From: Pyrus communis
Lineage: Eukaryota; Streptophyta; Magnoliopsida; Rosales; Rosaceae
Reading direction: 5' to 3'
Length of the DNA stretch: 64,000 nucleotides
NCBI RefSeq assembly: GCF_963583255.1
Contig: NC_084803.1
Coordinates: forward strand, 8,112,238-8,176,237
Of the stretch, positions 25,597 to 36,195 are shown one piece after another (position 1 is the first letter of the stretch; each line of letters begins with the position of its first letter). A program made the position numbers and the translations under genes. The notes beneath the pieces are model-generated. The model did no database searches. It was not told the origin of the DNA and saw nothing but the letters and a program-made list of their open reading frames with translations.

Positions 25597-25889
25597 AAAT
25601 AAGCCTAAAGTTTAATGTTGTTGGCCACGTTGCACTATGGTAAAGTGAAAAGTTTCAAATTCCACTGCCGTAGGTGACGAGTTATATTCAAATTATTACC
25701 ACTGGTTGTACATAACATTAAGCAGTAGAAAAGGTTTTAAGTTGTTTACAAAGGTTGAATGATTTCAACTGAAAACAATTTTTAAGTGTTTTGGCCTATA
25801 TAGCCCATTGCTTTGCAAAAAACCAGCAATTAAACCAGTTTAAGTCACATCATCACTGTGTCCTCCAAAATTTGGTACTAAATTCAGAA

Positions 25890-26070
25890 ATCCGGATTCT
25901 TGATTCTTTTTGTGAGGATTTTGAAAATTTATAACTCGTGTTTGTTTATCGTTCGGTCAGAAATCATTTTAAACTTTTTTATTTAAAATTAAACACAAAT
26001 AATAACTAATAAAAATTAGCAGCACAATGTACAATGAATGAACATGATTTACAAATCCTTAGATCCCGTT
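25890..26070. mobile_element. Foldback MITE, GGATCC family, copy C
   Basis: Left arm TTTGTTTATCGTTCGGTCAG; core TTTTTATTTAAAATTAAACA; right arm AGCACAATGTACAATGAATG followed by TTTACAAATCCTTAGATCCC. It lies 290 bp from copy B in the same orientation, but the two are too diverged to be a recent duplication. Confidence 0.65.
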
Positions 26071-26841
26071 GGTAAATTTAGGGCCTTGGATCATAATTTG
26101 GTTAATGTTTAGAGTCCGTTTTCAGTTTTCATGCCAAATCCTACCGACATCAAGTGAAGCTCTGGGGCCGAAAGGGGCACAGAAAAAGAGTTCATGGACA
26201 CTTGCACCTGCTTTCTGCTTTTGCTTTCTACAGCTGCAACCCAAAGTGCTTTTTTCCCCAGCTTTTCCGAATTTCATCTTTTGTAAATTGTACGGAAACT
26301 AATCTAACCTCTAATCAATCAAAGATTCAAAACTAATCATTCGACCACAAAAAAAAAAAAAAAAAATAAATCCTCAGTTCATACTTCATATTCCAGCAAA
26401 TTAATTTCTAGACAATTGTACGAGGAAAAAACACCTTAATAATAGAAAATGATATACATGGAATTTAAAAAGACTTTACTTATTTGCAACTACATCGTAA
26501 AAACTAGGGAATATACACCCTAATTTTGCAGATACAGCTCCTAATACCCGACCCTAATCTCCATCTTCAAGACAGACCAAAAAGGCAAAGTAACCCTAAA
26601 CCTAATTTAATAGAAAAATTAATAACTAAACAACACGATAATTAAACACTAAACCGGGCCGACCCAATTATCCCTGCACACTAATTATCTAACCCATAAA
26701 GTAAAAAGGAGAAAAAGCGTTAGACCGAACTGCGAATTCATCGACCTTCCCTTTGAAAAAATAAGGGGAAGGACGACAACCACGCATCTCGAACGTTAAG
26801 CCAAAACCCAAGACTTTACATTTCTGCAATTTCACGGTCAA

Positions 26842-27417
26842 CTACGACAAATTAAGCCGCAGAAGCTTCAGCAGCTCGCTTGCCGCAGCGTCAGTGCTCG
26901 AGACAACGCTCTTCTTGGCGAAGAACGACGGAAGAGGCAGAGAGCTCGGAGGCGGCGAGGCTATGCACGACGATGACCCGGCGTAGAACCCGGCAGTCAT
27001 GTTCGAGTCCTTGTTTTTGGTCTGCTTCGGAACCCGCTCGGGTGCCGGACCCATCAGGGTCGTGTTTCCGAGATCCGGAACTTGGGCCTTGGGATTCTGC
27101 TTCTGTGGTGGCGGAGCCGGCACTTGGGGCTTGAAATTTTGCTTCGGTGGTGGTGTAGCCGGCGCCGTTTTGGGGATTTCTTCACCGCGCTTGAGGATTT
27201 TGACCTGGCCCATGACGAGGTTTTGGGGAGCCGGGGACTTCTGGACCGGGCGAGGTAGGTTATTGGGCCGGGTGGGCCTTCGGTTCTTGCCGTCGTTCTG
27301 GGGGTGGCTGGGGCGGCCGAGGCGGCTAGGGTTAGGGTTCCGATTGAAATTCATTACTGATTGGCGTGTGAGCGAGTCTTTGTGGCAATCCTTGGGACTG
27401 AGAACTTCAACAGCCAT
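26842..27417 (-). CDS. Proline-rich PNRC-like nuclear protein, intronless
   Basis: A single 191-residue frame starts at the ATG at 27417 (MAVEVLSPKDCHKDSLTRQS). An in-frame ATG four codons upstream exists, but MAVEVLSP is the start I recall for the plant family. The middle is basic and proline-rich (RRPTRPNNLPRPVQKSPAPQ; PPPKQNFKPQVPAPPPQKQN). The conserved C-terminal block reads TAGFYAGSSSCIASPPPSSL followed by PLPSFFAKK, then DAAASELLKLLRLNLS. The S-PPPSSLPLPSF block resembles the PNRC/SH3-binding motif, which in animals links to mRNA decapping; that role in plants is only an inference. A (GA)n tract in the 5' leader (27533-27558) lies upstream. No intron or lesion was seen. Confidence 0.8.
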   Translation of the reverse strand: MAVEVLSPKDCHKDSLTRQSVMNFNRNPNPSRLGRPSHPQNDGKNRRPTRPNNLPRPVQKSPAPQNLVMGQVKILKRGEEIPKTAPATPPPKQNFKPQVPAPPPQKQNPKAQVPDLGNTTLMGPAPERVPKQTKNKDSNMTAGFYAGSSSCIASPPPSSLPLPSFFAKKSVVSSTDAAASELLKLLRLNLS

Positions 27418-29735
27418 CTGAGACCACACAAAATTCAGATCTGAAAATTCGAGCTTTCAGAGCTCAAGGGCCAAAAGGGAAAAGACTAGTAAATTTGGGG
27501 CTCTTGGGCCACAACTTAGAGAGAGAAAGGAAGAGAGAGAGAGAGAGAGAGAGAGAGAAGAAGAGAGAGAAGGGGAATTTACAGAGATTATATGTGAATA
27601 TTGAAAGGGAGGGAGGGTAGGACTTTATAGGGGAAGAAACCTAAAAGCAAAAGGAGTACCAAACCGACAAAGAGGCGGTAGTGTGTGTAAACCACTCGCC
27701 ACAATTTGGGCGGTGTCCCCCACGGTTTTAAGGTTTCATTATTGGTTTTGGTAACTATTCCTATTCCCTTAATAATTAGGTTTCCTTTTCATAAAAGAAA
27801 GGGTTAAATAGAAAACAATCAGGTTTTCCTACCGCTCACTTATCTAGAAAGATGTGATTTAGATAATAATTTTCTTCATAAATGCGAGAGAGGCTTTCTA
27901 AAAAATGGTTCTAAAAGAAGATATCCGTGAGTCTGACGGTAGCGTGGGGTAAGAGGAGTATGTTGATTTAAGTAAATTTATTATATTTCATGTAATTAAG
28001 TGTGTTTATACTTAAAATATATATAATTTCATCATAAACTACAAAATAGAATGACATATATGTTATGAAGTATGGGAACATAATAAAAATATAGGAAACA
28101 AGCATAAAAAGTGTGTTCATTTAAGTATTCAACAAGTTTCTTACAATTTATTAAAAAAAAAATGCAAAATGAAAGTTATCTATTTTTATTGAGTAACAAT
28201 TGGGTGCCTAGGCAGGTCCGGGCAGGCTAGGCGGGTGTCTCAGCAGGTCTTAGCGCTCTTTCTTAATTTTTAAATGCCTAGACATTAATCAGGATGGTAG
28301 TCAGCTACCTAGGCGTTAGGAGGCGTTAGGCAGAGATTTTTAGAACAATGCTAAAAAATGGAATTCTAATACTTTATAATTTTGACATAGGTATTTAGGT
28401 GATAGAAAGTACATAAATAATTTATTTTAAAAAGTATTATTAGCATTTATTATCTTTTTATATCGGGGAAAAAAATGATAAGGGTATAGATTCTCTTAAT
28501 GATTAGGTTTCTTTAACGTCATTTACCCGGCAGGGTCTAAGTCACAAATTCCTAGTAATATTATTTAGTAACTCAGTTAATCATTTATATTCGTCATGAG
28601 TAGATTTTGTAACATCAATTTGGTTATTTGATGTAGTTACATTGGATGTAAACCTATCAATTCACTATCAATTTTGTCAAGCAAATGCAAATATTTTCGT
28701 ACTAAAAACAATATATTTGAAAAATTAATAATTCTATATATTTTCTCAACTATATCTTATAATTTGATTGGAACCAAATGAAAGGAACTCTTTGCAAAAT
28801 TGAGATTTATAGCATCCTTCATGTCATCACATTCATTGTTACTGAAATTTTCGTTGTTAGACAAGTACTTTTTGAACCATGGCATGTGACATTTTAATTT
28901 TACAAAATTAAAATATTGATACAAAAGCTTTAATTTGTTTAAAAACAAAATATAAAAAAAAACATTTTAACTCCATACGAATGAATATGAACTCCACTAT
29001 CTTTCAGGATAATATTAACTTTTTTCTAATTAATCAAGAGAAATTTTAATTCCATTAGCGGGACATAAATTATGCGACAAAGAATGAAAATTGAAATATC
29101 AACATTCTATTCGCAGATAAATCCAAAAGTCGAAATTGGATTTACATGACAATGTTGATATGTATTATGCAGACGCGCAATGGGTCGTGGCCTTGGGTGG
29201 TATTCTTCACGCGATCTAAAGCGCGTAGAGAAAACAGTTTTCCTTTTTAATTTTTATTTTCCGTGATAGGAGATATCTGTGAAGCTCCCTACCAAAAACG
29301 CTGTTTGTTGTCATGAAGGCGGTCCGCGTATGTGACGTGGGTCCGAAACCGCTGGTGGCATGGTTATCCACGACCCTAGTTATTGCACCTTCATTTTTTT
29401 TGTGGGATTACGGAAATGCCATCTATGCCGTATATATTTCATGTTCACCTCCGTCAACAACTTTCTATGGAAATTTGAAATCCATTTTTTTTTTTTTTTT
29501 TGGGTGACAAAAGTTAGAATTCTTCATTCCTGAGAAAATTTGTGCCATTTGGAGAGTGGCAAAGGTCGGTCCGATAATGTTTTTCAAAACGGGTTGTGAA
29601 AAATGTTTTGTTGTAAAAGGACAACATAAATAAGATTTTATAATTTGAGAATTCGTGGTAGTTTAGTCTGAAATATTTTTAGAGAATAAAAACATAAACG
29701 CGCATTTGATACCAAATGTCTAAAATTGTATAAAT
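27418..29735. other. PNRC-like gene promoter and AT-rich intergenic
   Basis: 27418-27660 is the leader with a (GA)n tract. 28200-28345 has GC-rich motifs GTGCCTAGGCAGG, GGCTAGGCGG and CTAGGCGTTAGGAGGCGTTA at both ends of a short stretch, resembling a dispersed plant inverted repeat. The rest is AT-rich without a recognisable gene. A poly-T tract lies at 29485-29501. Confidence 0.4.
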
Positions 29736-29739
29736 ATAT

Positions 29740-30365
29740 TTATTTTTGGTAGTAATGGTGGCGGTAGTGGTAAGGGTGGTGCGGTTGAGACGAGAGTGGT
29801 GTTTATAGAAATGGTGGTTGGAGTAGGGATAGTAGTGGGTGAGAATAGAAGTGTTAGTAATGGCGGGATATAGGTAGTTGCAATAGCGAGGTGGAGGACA
29901 ATGGTGGTCCAATGACGGTAGCAAAGGTGGTAGAGGATGCTCGTAGTAACAATGGTTAAGAGGGATGGTTATGAAAATTGCGGTTGAGAGGTAGGGATGA
30001 TGGTGGCGGAATTGGTGGAGGTGGTGATGACCATGGTGAGGGTAATGCAATGGAGAATGTGGTGATGGTGGTGCAAGATGGGGTCTGTAACAATAAGCGA
30101 TGGAGGTATGATGACCATGGTCACAGGGTTATGCCAATGGATAATATGGTAGTGGTAGTGGTGGTGGAGGCAGAGGTACAAGTTGTGGTGGTCATGCAGA
30201 GACGGTGGCGATAATGTCAGTCGTAGTGATGGTGAGTGGTGGAGGTGGTGGTGGCAAACCACGGTGGCGAGAGTGATGGCGATTGAGGATATGATAATGG
30301 TGACGATGGTGATGTAGTGGAAAGTGGTGGTGTCAAAGATGGTGGTTGTGGTTGTAGTGAACAGA
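29740..30365. repeat. Degenerate GGT/GAT trinucleotide-rich array
   Basis: About 620 bp built from variants of GGTGGT, GATGGT, GTAGTG and GGTGGC with strong strand bias (G/T-rich plus, C/A-rich minus). It creates long His-, Tyr- and Thr-rich frames on the minus strand (29679-30050, 29969-30397) and Val/Gly/Asp frames on the plus strand. These are by-products of composition, not genes. Confidence 0.75.
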
Positions 30366-31429
30366 AAGGAAGAAAAAAACATGGTTTGACTTTTCATCTT
30401 TGTTTTTCAATTTAGACTATACGAGTCAACAGTCAAAATCGGCGCAATGAAAGCCTAAAAATCAAGGGCTAGTTTTGCAATTAAGCTTAAACCTGAGGGC
30501 CATTAACAATCCAAAGATTGAAGGGAAATGAGAAAATTGATTAATTGGGCCACGTGTTACGCAGATAATTGGATGGCGTAGACGTGAGAAGGGAGACACG
30601 GGCCAACTGGTTCAACCGACTTGCCAATGACGGTTCAACTCCAACTAGACTGAACAACCATTTTCTGCCTAAGATGGTGCCTAGCTGGAACCTTGGATGG
30701 CATTTAGCTGTGCCAAGATGCCAAGATGGAGTAAGTTTTGGTGTGCATCTTTGTCATTGGCCTTCACACATAAAGCGGGCCCGAACTGGGCCCATGATAC
30801 TCCGCTTTAATTCGTCGCACAATAACAAATTAGGATCTTACAAATTATACGTAGAAAGTTCACTTCTAATATTACTGAGACATTTTATGACAAGATTCTT
30901 TGCCTAATAATTTATGATTAAGTTGAAAACAATATCGATACTATGAATGATGAACCATGCTGGACTTAAAAAAGCTTATGAAATATGAGTTGTCGTAGTA
31001 TGGTATTATTATTGCATTGACTTGCGTGTTGATCAACCCGTGAGTTATCCTTCACACAAAATAAAAATATCACAAAACCCGAACAAAGTGCAGGCCTTTA
31101 TTTATTAACCAAGTGGGCCGATGTATCAAGAGGCAGAATCAAAATGGGCCAGTCTGTCTTCTAAGGAGTACAACAGTCCAATCCAATTTTGTGCATTTGC
31201 AGATAGCTGCTAGAGATGGCCCATGTCTGTTTAGAAGGTTTTTGACCTTTTTGAACTGGTTTGTTTGGAAAGAGTTGACGTTTTAGATAGCTTCACTGTT
31301 TACTTTCATCCCAATCCATCTCACACTCAAAATCTGGCTCTGCCATCGAGTCTGAAACGATGTTGTTTATGGTATATATTTTACAAGTTTATCGTACGTT
31401 ATCATCTAGCTATCTCCATTCAGTTTATT
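30366..31429. other. Intergenic, nothing recognised
   Basis: No gene is supported. A short direct repeat TGCCAAGATG occurs twice in tandem at about 30713-30732. GGGCCC-type motifs occur near 30777-30803. Confidence 0.45.
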
Positions 31430-31612
31430 GAGGGCTAGTATGGAGTTGCTGTACTGTAAAGAAAAAAAAAATGTTATTTTCAAAAATAGGAGTAAAGCTG
31501 CTTCTACTTCCTGTTGTTTTGGATTCATAATTTTGACAAAAAACCACTTTTTTTTTTCATTTACCAAACACAATTTTTAAAATAATTTTTATAATACCAA
31601 ACCAATCCTGAC
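31430..31612. mobile_element. hAT-like MITE, diverged
   Basis: It begins GGGCTAGTATGGAGTTGCTG and ends AATACCAAACCA, with GACAAAAAACCACTTTTTTT and ATTTACCAAACACAATTTTT inside. The layout matches the better-preserved 14693-15045 element, but the left end has drifted. Confidence 0.45.
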
Positions 31613-31744
31613 ACTCAGGTTTTTTATTATTTAAAAGAAATTATAAATTCAAATCTCAACGTCCAAAAAGATGGCTAGGTTGCCCAATGTGTTACTAGGG
31701 GGATAGGATGACAATAATTGTCCTGGGCTGGATTGAATATGTAG

Positions 31745-31913
31745 GAATATGATTCTCTTGGATCATTTTGGTGAGGTTTTAGGAATTCATAAATTATGTT
31801 TGTTTATCGTACATTGTACGGTTAGTTATCGTATATCGCACAATATACTATAAACAGATATGATTTACAGATTCATGAGATCCTCACAAAGAAAATCCCG
31901 CGAGATCTGGATT
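31745..31913. mobile_element. Foldback MITE, GGATCC family, copy D
   Basis: Left arm TTGTTTATCGTACATTGTAC; right arm ATCGCACAATATACTATAAA, then CATGAGATCCTCACAAAGAA. The AT-rich core found in the other copies is largely deleted. Confidence 0.6.
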
Positions 31914-32220
31914 TGAATATGCATGCCACTGGATCCATAATGTCGGTGGGAAATGAATCAATGAACTGATGGCTACATAATTTAATCATTTAAACTTTTA
32001 AGTCTGCACCAAAGACCTTTCGTATGTACAATGTTTATACTTTCTTTTTGGAATAAAAGAGTTGAAGAATATTAGTGTACATGTTCATAATTTTCATATC
32101 TACAATTTCGAACATCATTGAAACAAAGAGAGATTAACAACCTTCCAAATGTTATAATTTATTCCAATAAAAGGACCAAAAAAACATTCAAAACAAGATT
32201 GTCATCACTAAATACCTCGA

Positions 32221-32388
32221 TGAAATGTTAAAGAGATTTTCTTAAAAGTGAGACACTCTATGAACTCTTTATTACTTTATGTTTTTAGCACATGTTATGT
32301 AATATTGTCGCAGAAATTGACGTTAAGCTATGAGGTGATAGAGAATTTATAAAGAGTCTCACTTTAAGAATATCCTTAATGTTTCTCA
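32221..32388. mobile_element. MITE with AGAAATG ends, copy 2
   Basis: Shares GAAATGTTAAAGAGATTTTC, AAATTGACGTTAAGCTATGA and GGTGATAGAGAATTTAT with the copy at 20464-20631. The right end reads CTTAATGTTTCTCAT. Confidence 0.55.
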
Positions 32389-32398
32389 TAACTCCAGT

Positions 32399-34002
32399 AA
32401 TTAAAACCAAACATTAATAACACATACCCATTAATAAATTAGTCTACATAGCCTTAAGAGACTTTAATGACTCGCAGCTCAAATAGGAGAGATTTTTCAA
32501 TATATTTAGAATATAGGTGAAAAATCACATGTCATTATACAATTAGAATGACATTTGAAAAAAAAAATCCTTTCAATTATATAATAACATATGACGTACC
32601 GATCCATATTTCTTCTCTACATTGATATTCTTTCAACTACGTCAACGCGGTTGAACTAAAATAAAAGGTTGAGAAAGAAAGACACGGTATCATTCCTTCT
32701 CAGATAAGAAAAAAAAGACATGGTATCATTCAAATTTCTCTCCTATCCCTTTCGTTTTTTATGTCATATAGAAAACCAATTAAGAGCTTGCTCATTGGGC
32801 AAGTTATCTGCAAGACTACGACCCAAGTAAAAAATGAATGGCCAGAAGGAAAAATGTTAACTAGGTGACTTAGTGGTTAAAGACAAATTTCATACATGTA
32901 TTTCATATAACACGTTTTGCATTTGATTGTTGGACGGTTAGGAGGAAACTGAAATACCTATATGAATCTTTCTGACCCCTTGTTAAGGTGGACTGTCTTG
33001 ACAAAATCATTAGCTGGTTTCTTTTTTGAATTAAAGAAAAAAAAGAAGGAAAAATGTTGAATTTAAGGACCTAAAGTACAATGCAGTGATCTAGAACGTT
33101 GAATATACGGAGTTCTGGAGTAATATTTGCTTGATTCAAAATATTAGAAGATTAATTTTATTTTTCTCATCAACCATTGACATTTTCTAAAATTGGTTGA
33201 GTGGCCAAATCAGCCGTTGGTTCCAAAAGTTAATTAATTACTTTTAAAAAGTACAATTGTTCTTCAAAGCAAGTTAGCCTTTAATAATTAAAACACATCT
33301 ATCCTTTTGGTCTTTGTTTAACCAAAAGGAAATGACACAAAAAGGTTGTGGAAAACAATGTTAAGAAAAAATTTACAAGTTATCCGACTGCGTCGTCCGC
33401 AATAATTATTTATTATTTATATAATAAATAATAAATATGTAAATTTTTTAAAAATTAAATAATAAATATCTATATATAATAAATATATTTTATATTTTAA
33501 TATATTCTAAATTCTAATATATTCTAAAGATTTTAGTGAATACAGGAATTCCCGAACATTTGGCGATTTCAGATGTACCGATATCAATGGTGATTCATTA
33601 TTTCGATGAATTATTTATCTGGATGGAAGAAGATTATGTAAACACTTACTCAAAATATTCGCTCTTTTTTTTTTTTTTTGTCTTTTTCTTTGTATAATTC
33701 GAAATTGTAAATTCTATATTTTTCCACATCCAATTTCTAAAAATTATTTTCATCCGTTCAGAAAACGTTTTTCATAAAAAAAAAAAAAGATTTTACTCGA
33801 CCTTATGCAATTTTACTCGATATAAGAGCAGTCATAGTCAGATAACCCTCTTAAATATTTTCTCTTTAAATTATTGTCATTCTAATTCTAAGTTGTAAGG
33901 TCCCACATAAACCTAGGAGAGAACAAGGAAATTAAAACAAGAGGAGGAAGAAGAAGAAACAAAAAGGGTCCTACATGCACAACTACATGTTTTTCCAGGG
34001 AA
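32399..34002. other. Intergenic with AT-rich tract and an orphan open segment
   Basis: 33395-33540 is built of variants of ATAATAAATA and TTATATTTTAATATATTC. Next to it, 33519-33660 is open on the plus strand and has more protein-like composition than the rest (see findings). No full gene is visible. Poly-T and poly-A tracts occur at 33666-33680 and 33778-33789. Confidence 0.4.
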
Positions 34003-34203
34003 TAGGATTCTCGCCGGATCCTTTTCCTGGGGATTCGGAGGATCTCGTAATCGTGTTCATTCATTGTATATCGTGTGATTAGTTTTTATTAGGTACTATT
34101 TATATTTAATTTTAAATTTTAAATAATTTATGATCTCACAATTTACGATGAAAGGACATGATCACAAGATTCCCAGATGCCCAGGAAAATGATCGAGGAT
34201 TCA
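34003..34203. mobile_element. Foldback MITE, GGATCC family, copy E
   Basis: Left arm AGGATTCTCGCCGGATCC and CATTGTATATCGTGTGATTA; core TTTATATTTAATTTTAAATT; right arm TGATCTCACAATTTACGATG and CAAGATTCCCAGATGCCCAG. This is the reverse orientation relative to copy A. Confidence 0.7.
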
Positions 34204-34486
34204 ATTCAAAAAAGAGAAAATCCCCAGGACACGATTAACACATGTTTTTATTTTTTTTATTAATTAAAAGAGAAAATCCAGTTCAAAAAAGCCACTGCAA
34301 TTAGCCGTATATGCATGCAAAGTTTGCAAACATAATTTATGAACTTCCTTCTGGGTTTGGTGTACTCCCCTGCGGCTGCCTGGGCCACGGAAATTGGACT
34401 CACCCAAAAAAAGATACGCTGTCTTTCCTTTTGCTGTCGCCTAAAAAATGAGATAATTATTAATTAACTATCTTACATTATTATAA

Positions 34487-34699
34487 AGAGGATGAGGTTC
34501 TTCTTTGGATCCTCTTTGTGGATTCCAGTGATCACTTTATCGTGTTTACTAGATATTACGTGGCTAGTTTTCGTCATGTACGGTTTGTGTTCAATTTTAA
34601 ACAAAAAAATTCAAAATATTTTCTGACTGCAAAATAATAGATGAATGGATACGATGAAGAATCTCTGGAATCCTATAAGATACCAAGAACAAGATTTTA
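34487..34699. mobile_element. Foldback MITE, GGATCC family, copy F
   Basis: Left arm TTCTTTGGATCCTCTTTGTG and TTTATCGTGTTTACTAGATA; core GTGTTCAATTTTAAACAAAA; right arm TTTTCTGACTGCAAAATAAT and GAATGGATACGATGAAGAAT. It lies about 280 bp from copy E. Confidence 0.65.
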
Positions 34700-34979
34700 C
34701 TTTGAGGAGTAGCAGCAGCAGAACAGTCGCTATCCTTTGTTGGTAGCATGATTAACAAGTCCAATTGGTTAACATATATACTCAAACATATGATCATTAT
34801 TGTTTAAGATTATTAGTTTTCATCATTGATCTACAACTTCTTTTTTAGTATAATCGAGGGGATGAAGATCGATAACAATCGAGTGAATTGAAAGAAAAAT
34901 GAAAGTTATGCTACATGTTGAAAACGTTAATCTTGCAAACAAATATATTCGTTTTGTGTTTTGGTGTCGTCTTGATATT

Positions 34980-35308
34980 GTTCGCTCCAATTTAATATTG
35001 ATGGCTTGTGTAAAAGAAACCATTGTCCTTCTAATTGTAGCAAAGTTTATAGGAATTGGCGTGGTCAGTTTCTTGGTGGTGTTTGTCAAGGTATTAGTCG
35101 TCTTAGGGTTTAGCTAAAAGAAACCATTGTCCTGCTACTTGTAGCGAAGTTTATAGGAATTGGCATGGTTGGTTTCTTGGTGGTGTTCGCTCCAATTTAA
35201 TATTGATGGCTTGGCTAAAAGAAACCATTGTCCTGCTACTTGTAGCGAAGTTTATAGGAATTGGCATGGTCGGTTTCTTGGCGGTGTTTGTCAAGGTATT
35301 AGTCGTCA
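34980..35308. repeat. 205-bp tandem duplication with half-period core
   Basis: GTTCGCTCCAATTTAATATT occurs at 34980 and 35185, and GTTTGTCAAGGTATTAGTCG at 35081 and 35286, both 205 bp apart. A core starting AAAAGAAACCATTGTCC occurs three times (about 35012, 35116, 35217). The structure is therefore an older duplication of about 103 bp inside a newer 205-bp one. No gene is convincing here. Confidence 0.8.
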
Positions 35309-36006
35309 CAATTGAAATTTTTTTCTAGAATTATTAGTCGTTATTATTGATGTTGATTTTGTTTATTAGTAGGGTTCGCATACATTTTTAGTTGAAATGT
35401 GATTCGTTTCATGTTCTTGATTGTTTTCGGTCATTAATGAATTTGTCCCTCCTTAACCTCTTCGTACACATAATTCATGAAAAAAACTTACAATTATAGC
35501 AGAATTAACTGAATAGAGACCAATTTGCATATGCCATTCTACCATTTTCTTCAACAAATGGCATTTATTTTATGTACATTTACTTTTGTTTTGTTTGGTT
35601 TGGTTTGACAAATAATTCATGCATTCAATTGAATACCTCATACCAATAAAAAAGAAAGAAAAAAAAAATGAGGATTATTTAAATATTAATCATGTCATAT
35701 ATCATTTATCATTCCAATTTCCAATCGATGCAACTAATACCTAAAAATGTCCCTTCGTTAGTAAAGCCAAACAATGAGTGAGATCGATGTTATTTAATAT
35801 CCTCTTAAATTATTTTACAAAACCAACCACAAACTAAAAAATGCCAAAAAACTCAAAGAAAATTGCACACAAAGTTGAGCATGTGTGATGATGAACTTTG
35901 GAACTAGAGGCAGGCAAATAATCTTGCGAAATGTCAGCTATTTCATTTGCATGCATAAAATTCCCCCGAGTGTGACGCTCCACCCACTCTTAGATCTTCA
36001 ATTGAC
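35309..36006. other. Intergenic, nothing recognised
   Basis: AT-rich sequence without recognisable genes or repeat ends. Confidence 0.45.
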
Positions 36007-36195
36007 CATTTTTTTTTGCTGTGAAAATGTTGAGGATGAGGGGAGGCTACCCCATCCCTGGGGTAGGGCATATTGTAAGTTTTTTAAGGTTTACAGGTGA
36101 CCCACTAAGAGGGATTGCTGGTAGTGAGATTCAGACCTAAGCCTTGGTCTAACTAAGAGAGCGCTCCTTACCAACTCAACAAATCCTCATTGGCC
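36007..36195 (-). mobile_element. tRNA-derived SINE-like element, second family
   Basis: On the minus strand it starts near ATTTGTTGAGTTGGTAAGGA (A-box-like TGGTAAGG), has GGTCTGAATCTCAC (B-box-like), then CTACCCCAGGGATGGGGTAG, and ends in poly-A (T run at 36009-36017). Length about 185 bp fits a plant SINE. It differs from the family at 22195 and 56829. Confidence 0.55.

Noticed and set aside
29679..30397. His/Tyr/Thr-rich proteins of 123 and 142 residues
   Set aside because: Direct translation of the GGT/GAT array; composition artefact.
34823..35117. Open frames over the tandem repeat (88 and 72 codons)
   Set aside because: Both strands open by chance, and the repeat copies do not preserve the frame.
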